Origin: Dicaeum eximium
Taxonomy: Eukaryota; Chordata; Aves; Passeriformes; Dicaeidae
Reading direction: 5' to 3'
DNA: 64,000 bases
Assembly (NCBI GenBank): GCA_013396995.1
Contig: VWZP01010715.1
Coordinates: 1,364,001-1,428,000 of the forward strand
Position numbers and translations under genes: made by a program. Every line of letters starts with the position of its first letter. The first letter of the stretch is position 1. This document shows, one piece after another, positions 12,101 through 25,118 of the stretch. The notes under the pieces were generated by a model. The model saw only the letters and a program-made list of their open reading frames with translations, was not told the origin of the DNA and did no database searches.

Positions 12101-15100
12101 TAAATACATGACAAGAAGTCATAGTAGTCAAAATAGCCATTTTAGAATGCAGTGCAAGCAATATTAATTTGTAAGCTATCTGAAATTCAAATTTTTGTTA
12201 AGAGCCTGCTGATTCCTATAAAAGACAGTTGGCATTTTTATTATAACTACTTCATTTATTGACTTAATGCTGTATATAATCTTTCTAAACAAATACACCA
12301 AATTAATAATTACTCAAACTCCTGCAATGCTCTCAAAACATGATTCACTGTAGCTCAGCGTGGTGTGTGTGCATTTTTTTTTCCAAGCAATTAAATTGTA
12401 TCCTTTAAGATCATTAAGGCTCAGGGTCAGACCAGGCTCTTTATTCTTTTAAACAGATGTTTGGGGGATCCTGGCTGCCCTTTTTTTTATCACCTTCTGC
12501 TAATTACTATCTGCCTATTCTCTCCACTCCCTGGCTTTCAAGCAGCCGGTGGGCCCCTGAATACCATCTGCTCAAAATTCTGGTCCCTGCCCTCTATTAG
12601 ACCTCAATAGACCTTAGTCTTTTTTCTTTTCCATTATGGAGATCATGCATGCATTAGGTGGGTCATGTTCCTTTTGCTATACACAGTGGCACGTGCCAAT
12701 GCCCTTGAGGAATCAGCTGCAGGGATAAATTTACATTTGGCTTGCTTCCCCCAAAACAACATTAAGCTTTTGTTCTCCCACTCACAATTTCATACAATTA
12801 CAGAGATTACTTTAGATTATATTGAAATTTTAAAATATCTTTTTAAAGGAACAGAGCTTAATTAAATGCATAAAGGTTAAAAAAAAAGCTGCAAAAATTA
12901 GAATTATTAACTACCTACTTCTAATCCTTGAATTTGGACAGGGAATTTTCTCAGCTTCCTCTGAACAAAAACTAGAACAGACTTCTTATCTTACACACAA
13001 GCTACTTCTCTCTCTAACTTAATGTCTGTATGTTTTTTATCTAAGAAACAGTGCACATCAATTTAAAATTATAAGGAATTTAGTCATATTAAAGGGCATC
13101 TATCCAGCACTGCTTGCAGCATCTAAAGGTGGTAGAAGGGATTCCTCCTATAATAAATAGAGTTCCCTCCTCACTTTGGTTGGCACTGTACCCATATAAA
13201 TTACTTTGTGTTAGCCATATACTGCAGACTACAGAAAGAGATTTAAGGAGATTTGAAAACAGAGTAGAGGCTGTTGCTTCCTGTACTGCTATTATGACTA
13301 AACCCTGGAGACCATTTTAAGACCATGTTAAAATTTGCACATCTTTTGTGTAACATATGAGTCTTTGGAGCACCCAGTGGGTCACAGTTGGTTGACTGTC
13401 TTGCTTGAACAGTTATAGAAAAGCATTCTGTCTCACAGAAGAGATCAAGCTGAAAGCCTATGGATCAGCCTTCCTAAGTCAGTGGCATTCTCACTTGTCA
13501 GGGTCCTAAAATCTTCTATTGCACTCTTACACTCTGACATATTATGAAGGATTTATCTAACACTTATATATTAATTATTCTAGTTACAATTATATTATCT
13601 CTACCAGCACAGATTAATATTATTATCTGTACCAAAACAGATTGCTATTATCTACAAGTATTGATAATTTCTGACTGGCAGAAGTCGCATACACTCAAAG
13701 CTGATACTATTGGAATAAACAAGGCTGTAAGTTTCATAAACATAATTTTAACATGTCATAGTATATTTTATTCTATTTCCTGCTCCACTTGTGCTAGTCC
13801 ACTTCCACCGGATTGATTTCGATAGTCCAAAAAACCTCCCTTAAGCAAAAATTCCATCTACTGGCGAAACATTTTTTTCCCTCTTCCAGTCTGTGAATTT
13901 CCTCCAAAGTATAAACGCATTTTCTAATTTATAACCCAGAAGATCTAGTTCTGAGCAAATGCCATTTTCAAATTTGTGACATGTTAGTGATGATAAAGTG
14001 TAAACACTTTCCCCTGAGCTACAGATGGTTTGAAGTAAGAACCCATTCCAAGCCTATAGATGTCATTTAAAAGATCCCTATTGACTTCAGTAGGCTTTCT
14101 ATCAGCTCCTGGTAGTCTGCCTCCACAAGGAGAGGGATAAAATACCCAGGATATACTGTATGTCAACTGCTTTGATTATGACATGTTTAGAGTTTATGGT
14201 CTCAGGAATCATGATGCTTAGAAGAGAAGGTTCAGGCAGAGCTTCACTGTTTGCCCTGTCTCACTGTGAGTTTTCTGGCATGAAACCAACAGGAACACCA
14301 CAGGCATACAGGTTTCCTAGTTTTCTTTGTTTTAATTACAAAAAATTCTCTTGGTTCCAACTACAAGTAACAAAACTAATGCCACAACTTTTCCCCATCT
14401 TGGGAGAAAAGTTTCATGGTGTTTACTTCTTCAACTGCTCTTCCTACTTTGAATATCAGTAGCAAACATCAGCAAAGCAGGTGATCAGAATGAATAAGCC
14501 TTTTGGAAAAGCAATGAAAACATTTTTCACACAAAAAAGGATTCCCAAATTCATACAGAGTGTTGTTTCATGTAATTTTGAAAACAACTATTTTTATTCT
14601 CAGAAAATATTTTTGATGTTTTCGTGTTTCAAATTAATTATTTTAAATACTAGAAGACATTTTAGGGATTTTTAAATCTCCCATGGCAATGAAAATAATT
14701 TTCCTTATTTTAGAAGTGACTTGGCATTTCAATAACAAGTTTCTTTAGCAGTATTGTCAAAATCATTAAATGAGATGAACTTCAAATATAGGATCCAATT
14801 CATTTAACATACACACTTAATTTGCTCTAAAGTTTTAGGTATGTAATGAACCAGACCTTTTGAAATGTTTGCTTTGATTCCCTCTGTAGAGAATACAGAA
14901 ATCTTGACACCATGGAAGTTCTTCAGCAAGAAGGTCCTGACCTCATCCTAGGACCACATATTAAAAATCTCTGGTATCAATGAACATAATACCAAAGAAG
15001 GATACAAAATTATGATCTCCAGTTAGAACCAGCACTTAAACTCAGCACTATCTTAAGGTTCCCTCACATGACTTTCTTGTAGTTGAAGGCTGAGGAACTG

Positions 15101-18011
15101 GGAGGGTTTGTTTCTGTCTGCCTTGTGTAAGTCCTAAGAGGCTACATAATTTTATTTATATGTTGAAGATGAAAAAATTTAAGAAAATATTCGTGTAAAG
15201 AGCCTATAAATCTGGATATGTAATCTCCTACTCCAATCACTGTTAAACCTGCCAGTCTGTGAGAGTTCAAACAAAAGTTAACAAATGCTGACTCAGCTCC
15301 ATCTTCACTCAACATTCACCTTTAATATTTATGAAGAAAATTGAGAATATATTGCTTCAGAAATGTTTGTGTACCATACAAATGGAATGAAAAAGCTACG
15401 ACACTCTCCTTGGGAATTAGATCTTTTATATAAATGAGTGTATTCAAAGAGCATAAGTATAATGTCATTCTGAAGAATGCATGTGTTTTTATTAAAGATT
15501 TACAGGCTGAATATGTAATGAAAGTGGAACAATATTCTGAAGCCCAATTCAGAATAATACTGAATTAAAGGGCGTGTTGTAGGCTTATTTACCTATTAAT
15601 TGGATTTATGCTCATCCTCAGTTCCAAAGGAATTAATTTGAAGGATCATTCGAGACCTGGACTGTTTCATACTGATATGTCTGTCATCACTGTTACAGGT
15701 GAACTTCCCATGAATTGGACCCCTTTGTCACCCAGTGACTCTTGTCACATAGTGAAATGATGTGGAGGTTCTTAGGCATTAAGAACCTTAAAAGAACTAA
15801 CAGTCTTCTTACTTATAGCAATTGTGGTTGATGAAGCACTCCAGAAGGAGAAAGAGCCTCCCAAATGTTAAAGTTTTTAATATTTCACTGATCCAAGAAA
15901 ATGAGAGTGCTGATCATCCAAAATCATCTTGCTTTTGTTGCCAGATGTATCTTTAAACCTATTATTGACTGGGTTCATGATCAAGAAGGGACTTTCATAT
16001 TGAATAGTTATGCAGTTCCACAAGATTTCACCTGCTCCAGGAGGTGGGCATGGAGATGGAAAGATGGAGAACAATACATGAAAAATTCATCTTATATATG
16101 CTTACACATCTAGAATACACACAGCTGCATCTTAGCTACTCATCATATATTCCTATTACAGCTGATGAAGGAAAATTAACATCTTCAGCATGTGCTTCAT
16201 CTAATCTCTATTAAACTGCTAGTTCAGAATGAAAATAATTATTGTAGTTTGCTAAAATGACTAGGTTCCCATGGCAATCAAGGAAGTCTAAGTCTATGTG
16301 TTGACATGAAAAAACTATTTCTCAAGATTTTCTCAGGTCTCTTCTTGACAGGTCAAACTTCTTATTAAGAGGCTTTCCAAATGTATCCTATGAAGATAAT
16401 GGGCAAAGACTCTTTTAACTGTCACACCAAAATGCAGAAGTTAAGGGGTTTTCATTTTTCTCCTTCCAGAAATAACTTTAAATGTGGGTCTGGGGAGGAA
16501 AAGCCTTGTTTCATTTTTTCATTCTTGAATTTAGAAATAATAGACAGTGGCTGATTCCTCTTATTCAAGCAGATGGAACAACTGGCCCTCAGAGCTTTCC
16601 AGTACATTTCTGCTCCTCTGGAAGAAGTACTTTAGTACAGAGTCAGCATCCTGTATAATATTTCTTACTTAGTCTTTTTTGGTGCTTTTCACCAAAATCA
16701 CATTGATTTGTATGTCATTAAATGAAGCTTTAGAAGACATATGGCTTAAAGGATAGCACCCCTTGGGCTCCCCATAGTGCAGTAATACAAATTCTGGACA
16801 CATGGGTTGTTCTTTGATGACTTACTTTATTAGGTTTCCAAATCACACTGATGCCCAGAGGGTGTGAATAGAATTGAAATAGTTTTACACTACCACAGGA
16901 GGGTTGGGAGGGCCCCATTTTACGAGGCTGAGGTTAACACTAAAATAACATGTGACAGATGGTCACTTTTTGCTACCCATCTCACTTGACCGGTATTTTT
17001 CTAACAGTCAAAAATAATCTATTCCTCTTTTCTCATCAGAGAATAAATCCATAGAAAATATTTTAACTCATTTCAGCTTTAATGTTTCTAAACACAGAAA
17101 AGAAAAGAAAATTCTATCCTGGCAGATCAGTAACATTTACTACAATATCTTTATTGAAAGGGATACTCAACTCAAATGGTTTTTCACTCAACTCCTCTTG
17201 TTGAGTAAAAGCCATTTGTTTCATCTCTAACAGTTTTCTGTTTCTGCTTTTACAAGTATATTGTTTTGAGAAAAGTAGTCTATAATTTTTTAGTTTAAGA
17301 TATACTGAGTTTTCCATTACTTAAGACTAAATATTCTGGTTACTCCAATGTCTTTTTTGTGATAGTAGCCAGTGGCAGATGCACACGAAAAGATAAACAG
17401 AAACCATATAGACAGTGAATACACCTTTGACTCACTTAACTCAGTTTCTGGAAATCAGAAGTTTATGAGTTCCTGAGCTGAATATTTCTATTAGACTTCT
17501 GTGACCAAGATTTATTCCATAAATTTGCCTAATGCCCTTTTCAATCAGTTTGTATTCTGACTATCACAACACATTGTGGTGACAAGTTTTGGGGTTTTTT
17601 AATTACATGTTATGGGGGGAAATGCTTCTTTTCCTTTATTTTAGTCTTACTGGCTTATAGTTGCATTGAATAGTCCATATATTTTTTGTGTGATAAGAAA
17701 CAGTATTTAGCTCCTCTGTAGTTCTCATGTCAGTCAGTAGACTGGCCCTATTAAACTATGCCTATCGTAGTACATTTATTTTTATTCCATATTAGTTTGT
17801 GATCGTCTGCAACAATTTTTTCTCTCTTCTCTTGGAATATTTTATTATTCAAAGCTCTAATCTGATGCCATTAAGAGCCATGGCCTTCTAAGATGAGTGT
17901 TTGATGAAAAACAGTCACCTCCAGCCATATTCTCTGTCATTTTGCTTACATAGCTCCTCTGAAATTTGAGAGCATAGAATGATTTTAACCACCTTTTAAC
18001 AATAAACTCTC
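9191..18011. other. Unique AT-rich sequence without recognisable genes
   Basis: Nothing gene-like could be supported over about 8.8 kb. Frames are at most ~100 codons and show no domain. Around 12300-12500 and 15590-15660 the sequence contains stretches such as AATTAAATTG and TATTAATTGG that resemble vertebrate noncoding regulatory DNA, but without comparison this is not a call. No mobile element is recognised. Confidence 0.55.
13594..13655. repeat. Degenerate tandem repeat, unit about 28 bp
   Basis: Units beginning ATTATCT start at 13594, 13622 and 13647. The first two share ATTATCT-TACCA-ACAGATT with a few substitutions, and the third is truncated. It is short and imperfect. Confidence 0.5.
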
Positions 18012-18071
18012 CTCCTGTAGTACAGGAGTACAGCCTATAGAATAGGCTGTACTGGCTTAACTTAAGCCAGT
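18012..18071. repeat. Three adjacent perfect inverted repeats (hairpin cluster)
   Basis: Three perfect palindromic units abut within 60 bp. Unit 1 (18012-18028) has arms CTCCTGTA and TACAGGAG with a 1-base spacer. Unit 2 (18028-18052) has arms GTACAGCCTAT and ATAGGCTGTAC with a 3-base spacer. Unit 3 (18051-18071) has arms ACTGGCTTAA and TTAAGCCAGT with a 1-base spacer. Units 1 and 2 share one base, and units 2 and 3 share two. Arms of 8, 11 and 10 bp with no mismatches, directly joined, are unlikely by chance. The spacers are too small for ordinary RNA hairpin loops, so I favour a mutational origin (short-range template switching) over a functional RNA. It is not a recognised element. Confidence 0.95.
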
Positions 18072-19181
18072 CCCTGAGTAACATCTGAAACAGGTATTAC
18101 AAATATGCTTATGTTTATGCCCCGGCCCTTTCCTGATTTTCATAATCTTTCTTTCTAGTCTTCTCAACCAAGTTTACTTGAATCATCTACATACTTTCAA
18201 GCAAACAAATCAAACAGTGTCAAAGTGTCGTCTTCTTCAAATCTAAAAGTCTTTCTCCTTGATGGACAGGACTTAAAAATCTCTGTCTCTCAAAACCATT
18301 TTTGGCACTCTCAGCAAGAAAAGATTTCCAAATAATTTTTCTTGCTCCACACCAAGAAATACTCCACCTTTCACCACAGTTTTTAATTCCCTCCCTTTAG
18401 CACCATATGTTTCAGCAATTTGTATTACTCTTCATTGTCCCCAGGTTGCTTCTCATTTCAAACCTCTTTCTCCTTTTTCTAGACTTTTCCAAAACAAATT
18501 TTGCTGGATGAGAAATACACAGTATTCTCACACACTTCCACAGGTTTCAAAATCTTTTCTACTATAGAGGAGAATCTTACATGACAAAGAAGGAAACACG
18601 CATGTGAAAGATTATATCAACCACAAAGCACAAAGCATGTGGTTAGTGAGGCAAAACATACCCCTTATTCCAGGAATAGAAAGGGTTGTCTCAAAACTGC
18701 TTTGGACAGGGTTCAAAGAGATGTAACTAACTTCAGAGAGTAAAAGGATGTCATGAGTCAGCTGACTCAAACATCAGTAGTTTGAGTAAAGCCTGCAGTG
18801 CAGCCCTCCTTCCTATTAACAGTGCTTCTTCAGAAGGTGCACTCAGATCACCTTCAGTGTATAGTATAACCCTTTGCAGTATGTACAGTTTTGGCAACAG
18901 TGGGGAAACTTAGACAATTATAACCCTCCACTAACGTTGCTATTAACCTTCATATTCCCATAGGAAATATGGACTTGTTATCAATAATCATTGGCAAAAT
19001 TTCCATCACCTCGAGATGTCACCTTCTGTGAAGGCCATCAATCAGACCTGTTTTCATGTCTTTGCATATTGCTACACAGTTGCTTTCAGTCTTCAAGGCC
19101 TAAGACTTGCTATGAAATTAATTATCTATATTTTTCATAGCTTCTGTAACTAACTGATTTATATTACTTATGCCCTCTCTC

Positions 19182-19197
19182 TTTTTTTTTTTTTTTT
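19182..19197. repeat. Poly(T) tract, 16 bases
   Basis: An uninterrupted T run with no adjacent retroposed sequence recognised. Confidence 0.95.
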
Positions 19198-19513
19198 ACA
19201 TAGTTGGGGAAGATAGAGAGAGAGGAAAGAAGCAAAGAAGCAGATTTTGGTCCTAGTAATGAGACAGTATATAAGCAGTGGAAACTACAGCTAAGAAAGT
19301 GAGTAAAATTACAGACATTTATAATAGTGTGCAAATAAACTAGGTGAAGTCACCATAAGGTCCTTTTATTTTTAAGAATTTCATTGCAATGAAAGCATAA
19401 TACATCTACTTACAGAAATAGTGGCTTCTGAAATGATGCAGCTATTCTGGGCTCCCTTTATAAACAGTGAAAATAATGGGTATACTTCAGAACAATTTTA
19501 AATATCCATTTTA

Positions 19514-19539
19514 ACTTAAGAATTACACTTAAGAATTAT
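19514..19539. repeat. Tandem duplication, 13-bp period
   Basis: ACTTAAGAATTA is repeated at 19514 and 19527; the 13-bp units differ only at the last base. Confidence 0.85.
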
Positions 19540-22500
19540 TCTACTTGATACACAGTCTGGATTCCCCCATGAGCAAAATGAGATCCTGCCATAGGTTCCA
19601 TTGCCTTTCTCTTGGCACACACAAAGTGTTGCTGATGATTACGGCGAGCAGGCTGCGTTCCTGGTGACCTGAGAAATACCCTGTCACCAGCACGGCATAA
19701 GAGTTAACACAAAGAAGTGCATTTTTAGTAACAGATAACAGCTATCAAGCTCAGAAAGCACCAGTGCTTAGTTTTTTCAAAGACCATCTATTTACTTCAC
19801 TGTTGCCCGAAGTTTGTGAAGTACCTTAATACCTTATTTCACTATGCAGTATATTTTCTTTTTAGTTAGTCTTGGTAGTAATACAATAAATTAAGGAGAT
19901 TAATATATGACATTTACTAACTTAATGTGGGAAACTGAAGATTTAGTGTCCTTCAAAATAAATGTAGACTTTGGCTTTACCTCAGCAAAATATTAACACT
20001 CATGTCAGTAAGTCTTGATGTTCACTACTTATTTAATGGAAACCAATTTCAGCTTAATCTGGTTTACAGAGAAAACTAGATTCCTGCTACAGTTAAAGAG
20101 TTATTTCTGCATCTTAATAAAAGCAGTCTTTTTGAAGATTACAACAGTGCAAATTTTCATTATTTTGTCTTAGTCTCATGAGAATTGTTGTTTTCTCCTT
20201 CTGAAGTCATGTTATTATGATTATCTCTTGTCACCTTTGTTCGGTTAAAATAAAACAAACCATCCACATTTGCAGTTTCAGAAAAGAAAACTCCTGAAGA
20301 TATGAAATTTAAATGATCAAAACACAAGTGAAATAAAAAATGGTCTGCAATTTGTTTATTTTCACCTCATGATTTTTAAGTCAGTACCATTATTTTTTAA
20401 CACTAGGGATTGCAATTTGAAAAAACAGTTTAAAAATATGTTTGGTTTATCAATATATGATCACAAATTATTTCACAGAGTAAACTAATTATTTTGAAGA
20501 CCTGTATCTGGGGCAAGACTATATATCACGGGTTAGACCGCAACAATTAAGAATTTCCAAGAAACTGCTATTACTATACTTTTCTAAAGAGTGTATTATA
20601 CAGATACACTATTCTCTAACAGTGGAAAAGCATGTTTACATGGCAGTCACAAAATTTTAATTCTTGACCATAAAATGTAGGTGAACAAAATCTTAAGAAT
20701 TTCACAAGCCTCTACTCATGAAATCTTTTATTAAATTTAATAGAAGAGTATTTAAGCATACAAGTGAAGTCTTTGTATTACGAACTGGATTAAAAATAAT
20801 AAATGCCACAGCTGTATTCCAATGTACATCTTCCAAGATATATCACAATCATTAATTGTCAAACTTGCATGTCATCAACTAAGTTCCTATCGTCTGAACA
20901 GTCTGCTGAAAATTTTCTCCTAGAACTCTCCTAGCAGAGGAACAGAAAGGTGCCACACAAAGAGTAAGTTGTGTGCATTGTAGAGAGTTGTTCTCAGGTG
21001 AATGAGGACTAAGGATTTGCCCTCTATGGCTACTTCCAGCCTCACCTCAAGTGAAAGTGTTATAAGGACCCAAAAGAGATGAAAGGATTGGCACTGGTGT
21101 CTGAGTTTCAGCCTTGAAGAGCACTTGCACTTTCAGGTTTATACTGTGAAGAACGGCCAGGCTTGATGAATGAAATGTGCATTGTATAGCACATGCACTC
21201 CTCACATGCATAATGGATCAAACATCTCGGCTAGATGTTAGTTTTTCAACTCAATTGAGTAAATGAGGCATCAGGAAATACTGGCATAATAAAGTGAAAT
21301 TCTGTATCATAATCAGCTAACAAAGACAAGTGTAATAGTTGATGGAAAGCAGAATATGAAAGCACAATTAAATCTGGCATGCATATCATCAAGTCAAATT
21401 ATCACTTGGTTATGGAAAAATGTGGTAGAGCAGCATTCATGAAGGGCACAGCCATAGTCTTCTTTTCAAGTGGTGTATAAAATTACAGCAAGATTGTGTT
21501 TTATTTAGACTGGCAGTGTTCCTAGAAAGCACTAGTTGTGATGCATGGAGCCTGAAATAGTGGCTTTTTATTTGTACTCAAAGCTCCAGAGTATTGTTCT
21601 GTTCAATCACTTATAGATCAGGGCTGCTCAGTAGCTTTCATAAGCACTGGAACAGTGTGAATAAATTGTACTGACAATGCTGACAGCTCCATACCCTGCC
21701 TAAGAAAGACTTGAAAGGCTTTAAACTTTTGCTTTTTCATTCACTGAAGGGTGGTCCTTGTGTACAATACACTGGTCTCCCTACTTTACAAGATTCCCCT
21801 CTTCTTCTCACACATACAACATTTTTTGGCAAAATGAAATAAGCTTCCTACCCCCAGGTTCTAAAGAAAGTATTCTAAATCAATCTGTCTCTAAACATAA
21901 TTTAGAAGACTGAAGGAAATCTGTGTGAGTACAATAAAATGTTGTTCTTTATAAATTCCCAGATGGCAGGGGTCCTGTTTCTCTGATATTTCTAATCCTT
22001 TCAGAGTTTGCTCCAGACAGAAATAAAAACACAATAGAATTTTCATAAATAATATCCAGGTTACCAATTCCAGTTCCATCTAACCCACATATTTAGAACT
22101 TTAATTTTTGTTGTAATTGTTGGGGGAGGAGGGTGTGAGAGTCTCCTTGTTTGGAGTTTTTTCGTAAAATTAATTTTGAAGTCACTCTAAAGTAATTCCC
22201 TTCTCCCAAATAAAGATTTCCATAACTTCTGTGCAGTTAAAAATTCAAAGTATTAAAGAGGGAGTGAGAAACTTAAGCATAAAGCAATGGCAGTTGCAAG
22301 TTACTGCAATTAAGGAAGTAAAAGCAAATGTGTTGATAGCTCTGAGGCAATTACTATTTTTCACAAAAATTTTAGCCACTGCTCATTTTGGAACGCCACA
22401 TGCAGATGCTACAGAAACTCATGTAATACATTTATCACCAGATTACCTACCTGCTTTCTTTCTTTTCTTACAGACAAGTTTTGGTTAGAAACATGCATCT

Positions 22501-22823
22501 ACATATCTTTCAGTGAAGGGACTGCAGTAGTTCAAAGGCACATAGTATTTTGAAGAGCCAGTATCACAGTGTGCAACTGTCACTCCCTCGTATTTAATAG
22601 AGCAGGAGTTGCCAAATTTTGTGTACACATGATTACACTCAGCTTCCTGGGGGGCAAATAGGTCAATTTATTCTGCATGCAAATTGAGAAAGTTTATTAT
22701 ACAGGAACCTCTACATTTTCAAAACAAGGACCATTTTATCGATGTAATTCTATTACAGGGAAAAATTAGGAGCAAATGCCATCTTAGTTACCCATTTTCC
22801 CTCCCTTTCTTTTACAGAAAAGG

Positions 22824-23685
22824 ACACCAGAAAGCTGTGCTATGCAGTTGATATGCCTGATGGACAGGATGCTGTCCAGAGGGACCTGGACTAGCTCCAG
22901 TCGTGGGTCACAGGAACCCCATGAGATTCAACAAGGCAAGGTGTTGGACCTGGGTCAGGGCGACCCTTGGTATCAAAAAAGGCTGGGGAAGAACAGATCA
23001 AGATAAGCCCTGCCGAGAAGGACTTGGAGGTGCTGGTGGATGAGAAGCTGGACATGAGCCAGCCATGTGCACCTGCAGCCCAGAAAATCATTCAAATCTT
23101 GGGCTGTATCGAAAGCAGCATGGCCGGCAGGGCAAGGGAGGGGGTCCTGACACTGATTTTGTGAGACCTCACCTGCAGTGCTGCATCCAGCATAGCATGG
23201 GGTCCTCAGCACAGGAAGGAGATTGCCCTGTTGGAGTGAGTCCAGGGGAGGGCCACAAAGATCATCAGAGGGACGAGCATCTCTGCTGTGAAGACAGGCT
23301 GACAGAGCAGCCTGGAGAAGAGAAGGCTCTAGTGAGACTTTTAAATGGATTTTCAGTAACTGAAGGGGATTTATAAGACAGATGGAGTCAAACTTTTTAG
23401 CAGGGCCTGTAGTGATAGCACAGGGAGTAATGTTTAAACTAAAAGAGAGTAGTTTTAGAATAGATATAAGGAAGTAACCTTTTACAAGTAACCTTTTACA
23501 ATGCTGGCACAAGTTGCCAGAGACGTGCTGGACGCCCCATTGCCCTGGAAACATTCAAGTTCAGGATGGACAGGGCTCTGAGCCACAGGTCTGCTTGAAG
23601 ATGTCCCTGCTCACTGCTGGGAAGCTGGACTAGGTGACCTCTAAAAGGTCCTTTCCAATCCAAACTATTCTATTTTATGATTCTA
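22824..23685 (+). mobile_element. CR1 LINE, 5'-truncated, 3' end intact
   Basis: This is the 3' part of a CR1 (chicken repeat 1) non-LTR retrotransposon in sense orientation. CR1 copies are normally 5'-truncated, and this one starts within the reverse-transcriptase C-terminal region of ORF2. At 22836-22895 a frame reads like the RT segment after the catalytic domain, then stops; homology continues in another frame at 22967-23164, where AEKDLEVLVDEKLDMSQ and a following ILGC motif are typical of CR1 ORF2. Further frame changes and stops follow, so no functional protein remains. The 3' untranslated part ends at 23685 with TTTTATGATTCTA, the characteristic CR1 terminus rather than a poly(A) tail. 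A 14-bp internal tandem duplication lies at 23472-23499. I see no flanking target-site duplication, which is usual for CR1. Frame breaks suggest an old copy. Confidence 0.93.
23472..23499 (+). repeat. Tandem duplication inside the CR1 copy, 14-bp period
   Basis: AAGTAACCTTTTAC occurs twice in direct succession (23472-23485 and 23486-23499). This is not part of the usual CR1 3' region as I remember it, so it is probably private to this copy. Confidence 0.9.
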
Positions 23686-24496
23686 AGTTCATCTGCCTAC
23701 TCTATTAAATTATTTACATTGTGATCAGTATGTTGATATTTCTGCCTGACCCTACACTAAGCCTCTAGTATTTTGTGTGAAACTTCATAATGTCTGGCCC
23801 TGGATTCAGGGTTTATAAGCTTATGGCAATTAAACTGGCTTCCTAATTTTTCTGCAGATCAACAGACGATAGTTATACCTCTTTGAAATACATCACAGCT
23901 GCCTATACACAAAACAGCTAGACTATTTTTCCCCTCCACTGGAGTGAAAAAGAAGGTGATAAATGTGTCACACTGTGCTTTGTCCATCTCTTCACTGCAA
24001 CCATCAGTTCTTTCAACTCATAGTTTCATAGTGAAACCTTAGGTGCATATGTTTGGCTGCCTGCATTATTTATAACCAGACACATGTGCATACATATGTG
24101 TATTTATTTTCATGTAGTTCCTAGAACAATGGGTCAGTGGTCACAGGCTACCACCATTTTAATAGGAAGTAGAAAAGAGAGGAGAAATTAGGCAAAACCA
24201 CAGGATCATGAATGGCAGAACGCATTATTACTGGTGGTTCTCAGACCAATATCTGAATAATTACCCCGTGATAAGAATGAAATACCAAATGTGCAAAGCT
24301 AGAGCTCCATATGATCATAAAGTGGAAGCAGAAAGAATTGTCAGAGCCCCAGTCTAAGGCCACAGTCTGTTGATTATTGTTCTATTGTGAAAAACAAACA
24401 AAAATGTAAGCTTGTACAGCATATGAAAACACACATCACATTGCTGGCAGCATTTCAGCTTCTAAATGCAGCAAATGTTGAAACATATTCAAATTT
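23686..24496. other. Unique AT-rich spacer between CR1 and the solo LTR
   Basis: No gene, repeat or regulatory site recognised over about 800 bp. Confidence 0.55.
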
Positions 24497-24501
24497 CCTT
24501 C
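24497..24501. repeat. Target-site duplication, left copy (CCTTC)
   Basis: CCTTC immediately precedes the TG start of the LTR and is repeated immediately after its CA end at 25393-25397. A 5-bp duplication is typical of ERVL-like (class III) insertions. Confidence 0.8.
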
Positions 24502-25046
24502 TGTTGGGGGTTGGGTTTTTCTTTCCTTTTCTTTCCTTGTTACTTGTGGAATTTTTTCCCATGGAGTTGCTAAGAAGCACTGATGACCTGAGGCAGTGGG
24601 GAGGGGGAGCTCCTCTGGTTTTTGGGAGTTTGTCTTGGGGTGGGGGGAGACAACAGAGATACCACAAGAATAGAGGCAGGAAAAAGAGGAGGGCTGGGGG
24701 TTTGGGGATGCTCTCTCTCTCTCTGGCCTCGGAGGACAGTCGGACCTGCGGCTTGGGGAAAGGAATTCTCTGCCAGCACCATAACCCCGCTGGAAGGCTG
24801 GAAGCTGCCTTTCTTCTGCTGCTGGGCCCCGCATCCCCCTGCCCTACCGGGACGTGCTGCCATTTCCAGCTATCGCTGCAGAGTTTCCGAAACATTTAGT
24901 CAATTGCTCTGAGATTTCTGCTCTTCCCTGCCTTTCCAGCTTGCTGCTTCCGAGATTCCAGGGTTTGTGAGGCAAATCCTCTCTTCCACCCTTTCCGGTC
25001 TGGGCCCAGCCGCCATTACCGTGCGCTCCCTGAGCCCCCGCGCCAC

Positions 25047-25060
25047 AGCGCCCCCTGCAG
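25047..25060 (+). promoter_or_regulatory. CTCF-like motif 1 within the LTR
   Basis: AGCGCCCCCTGCAG matches most of the CTCF core (GCGCCCYCT followed by R-S), with mismatches at the 3' end. It is a motif match only; binding is not shown. Confidence 0.35.
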
Positions 25061-25103
25061 CCGCGGGGGAATCACTGCACCTGCCCCGCCCACCGGGAGC
25101 CAC

Positions 25104-25118
25104 CAGCGCCCCTGCTGG
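25104..25118 (+). promoter_or_regulatory. CTCF-like motif 2 within the LTR
   Basis: CAGCGCCCCTGCTGG resembles the CTCF core but lacks one C in the C run, and lies 57 bp after motif 1 in the same orientation. It may be a decayed or partial site. Confidence 0.28.

Larger units (their letters stand above)
18072..22823. other. Unique AT-rich sequence without recognisable genes
   Basis: No gene or mobile element recognised. It contains a 16-base T run (19182-19197) and a 13-bp tandem duplication at 19514-19539. The longest frame (22231-22488, 85 codons) has no recognisable motif. Confidence 0.55.

Noticed and set aside
12350..12440. TAGCTCAGCGTGG resembling a tRNA A box
   Set aside because: No B box at the right spacing and no cloverleaf arms, so not a tRNA or tRNA-derived SINE.
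15945..16039. Exon-like segment after a TTTGTTGCCAG acceptor-like sequence
   Set aside because: The possible donor is weak, the frame is short, and the encoded sequence is not recognised.
22602..22665. Possible old DNA-transposon end (GGAGTTGCCAAATTTTG)
   Set aside because: Too short and diverged, with no partner terminal repeat.
24387..24899. 170-codon plus-strand frame, overlapped by minus-strand frames of 97-146 codons
   Set aside because: All lie mostly inside the solo LTR's GC-rich sequence, are open on both strands, and show no protein domain.
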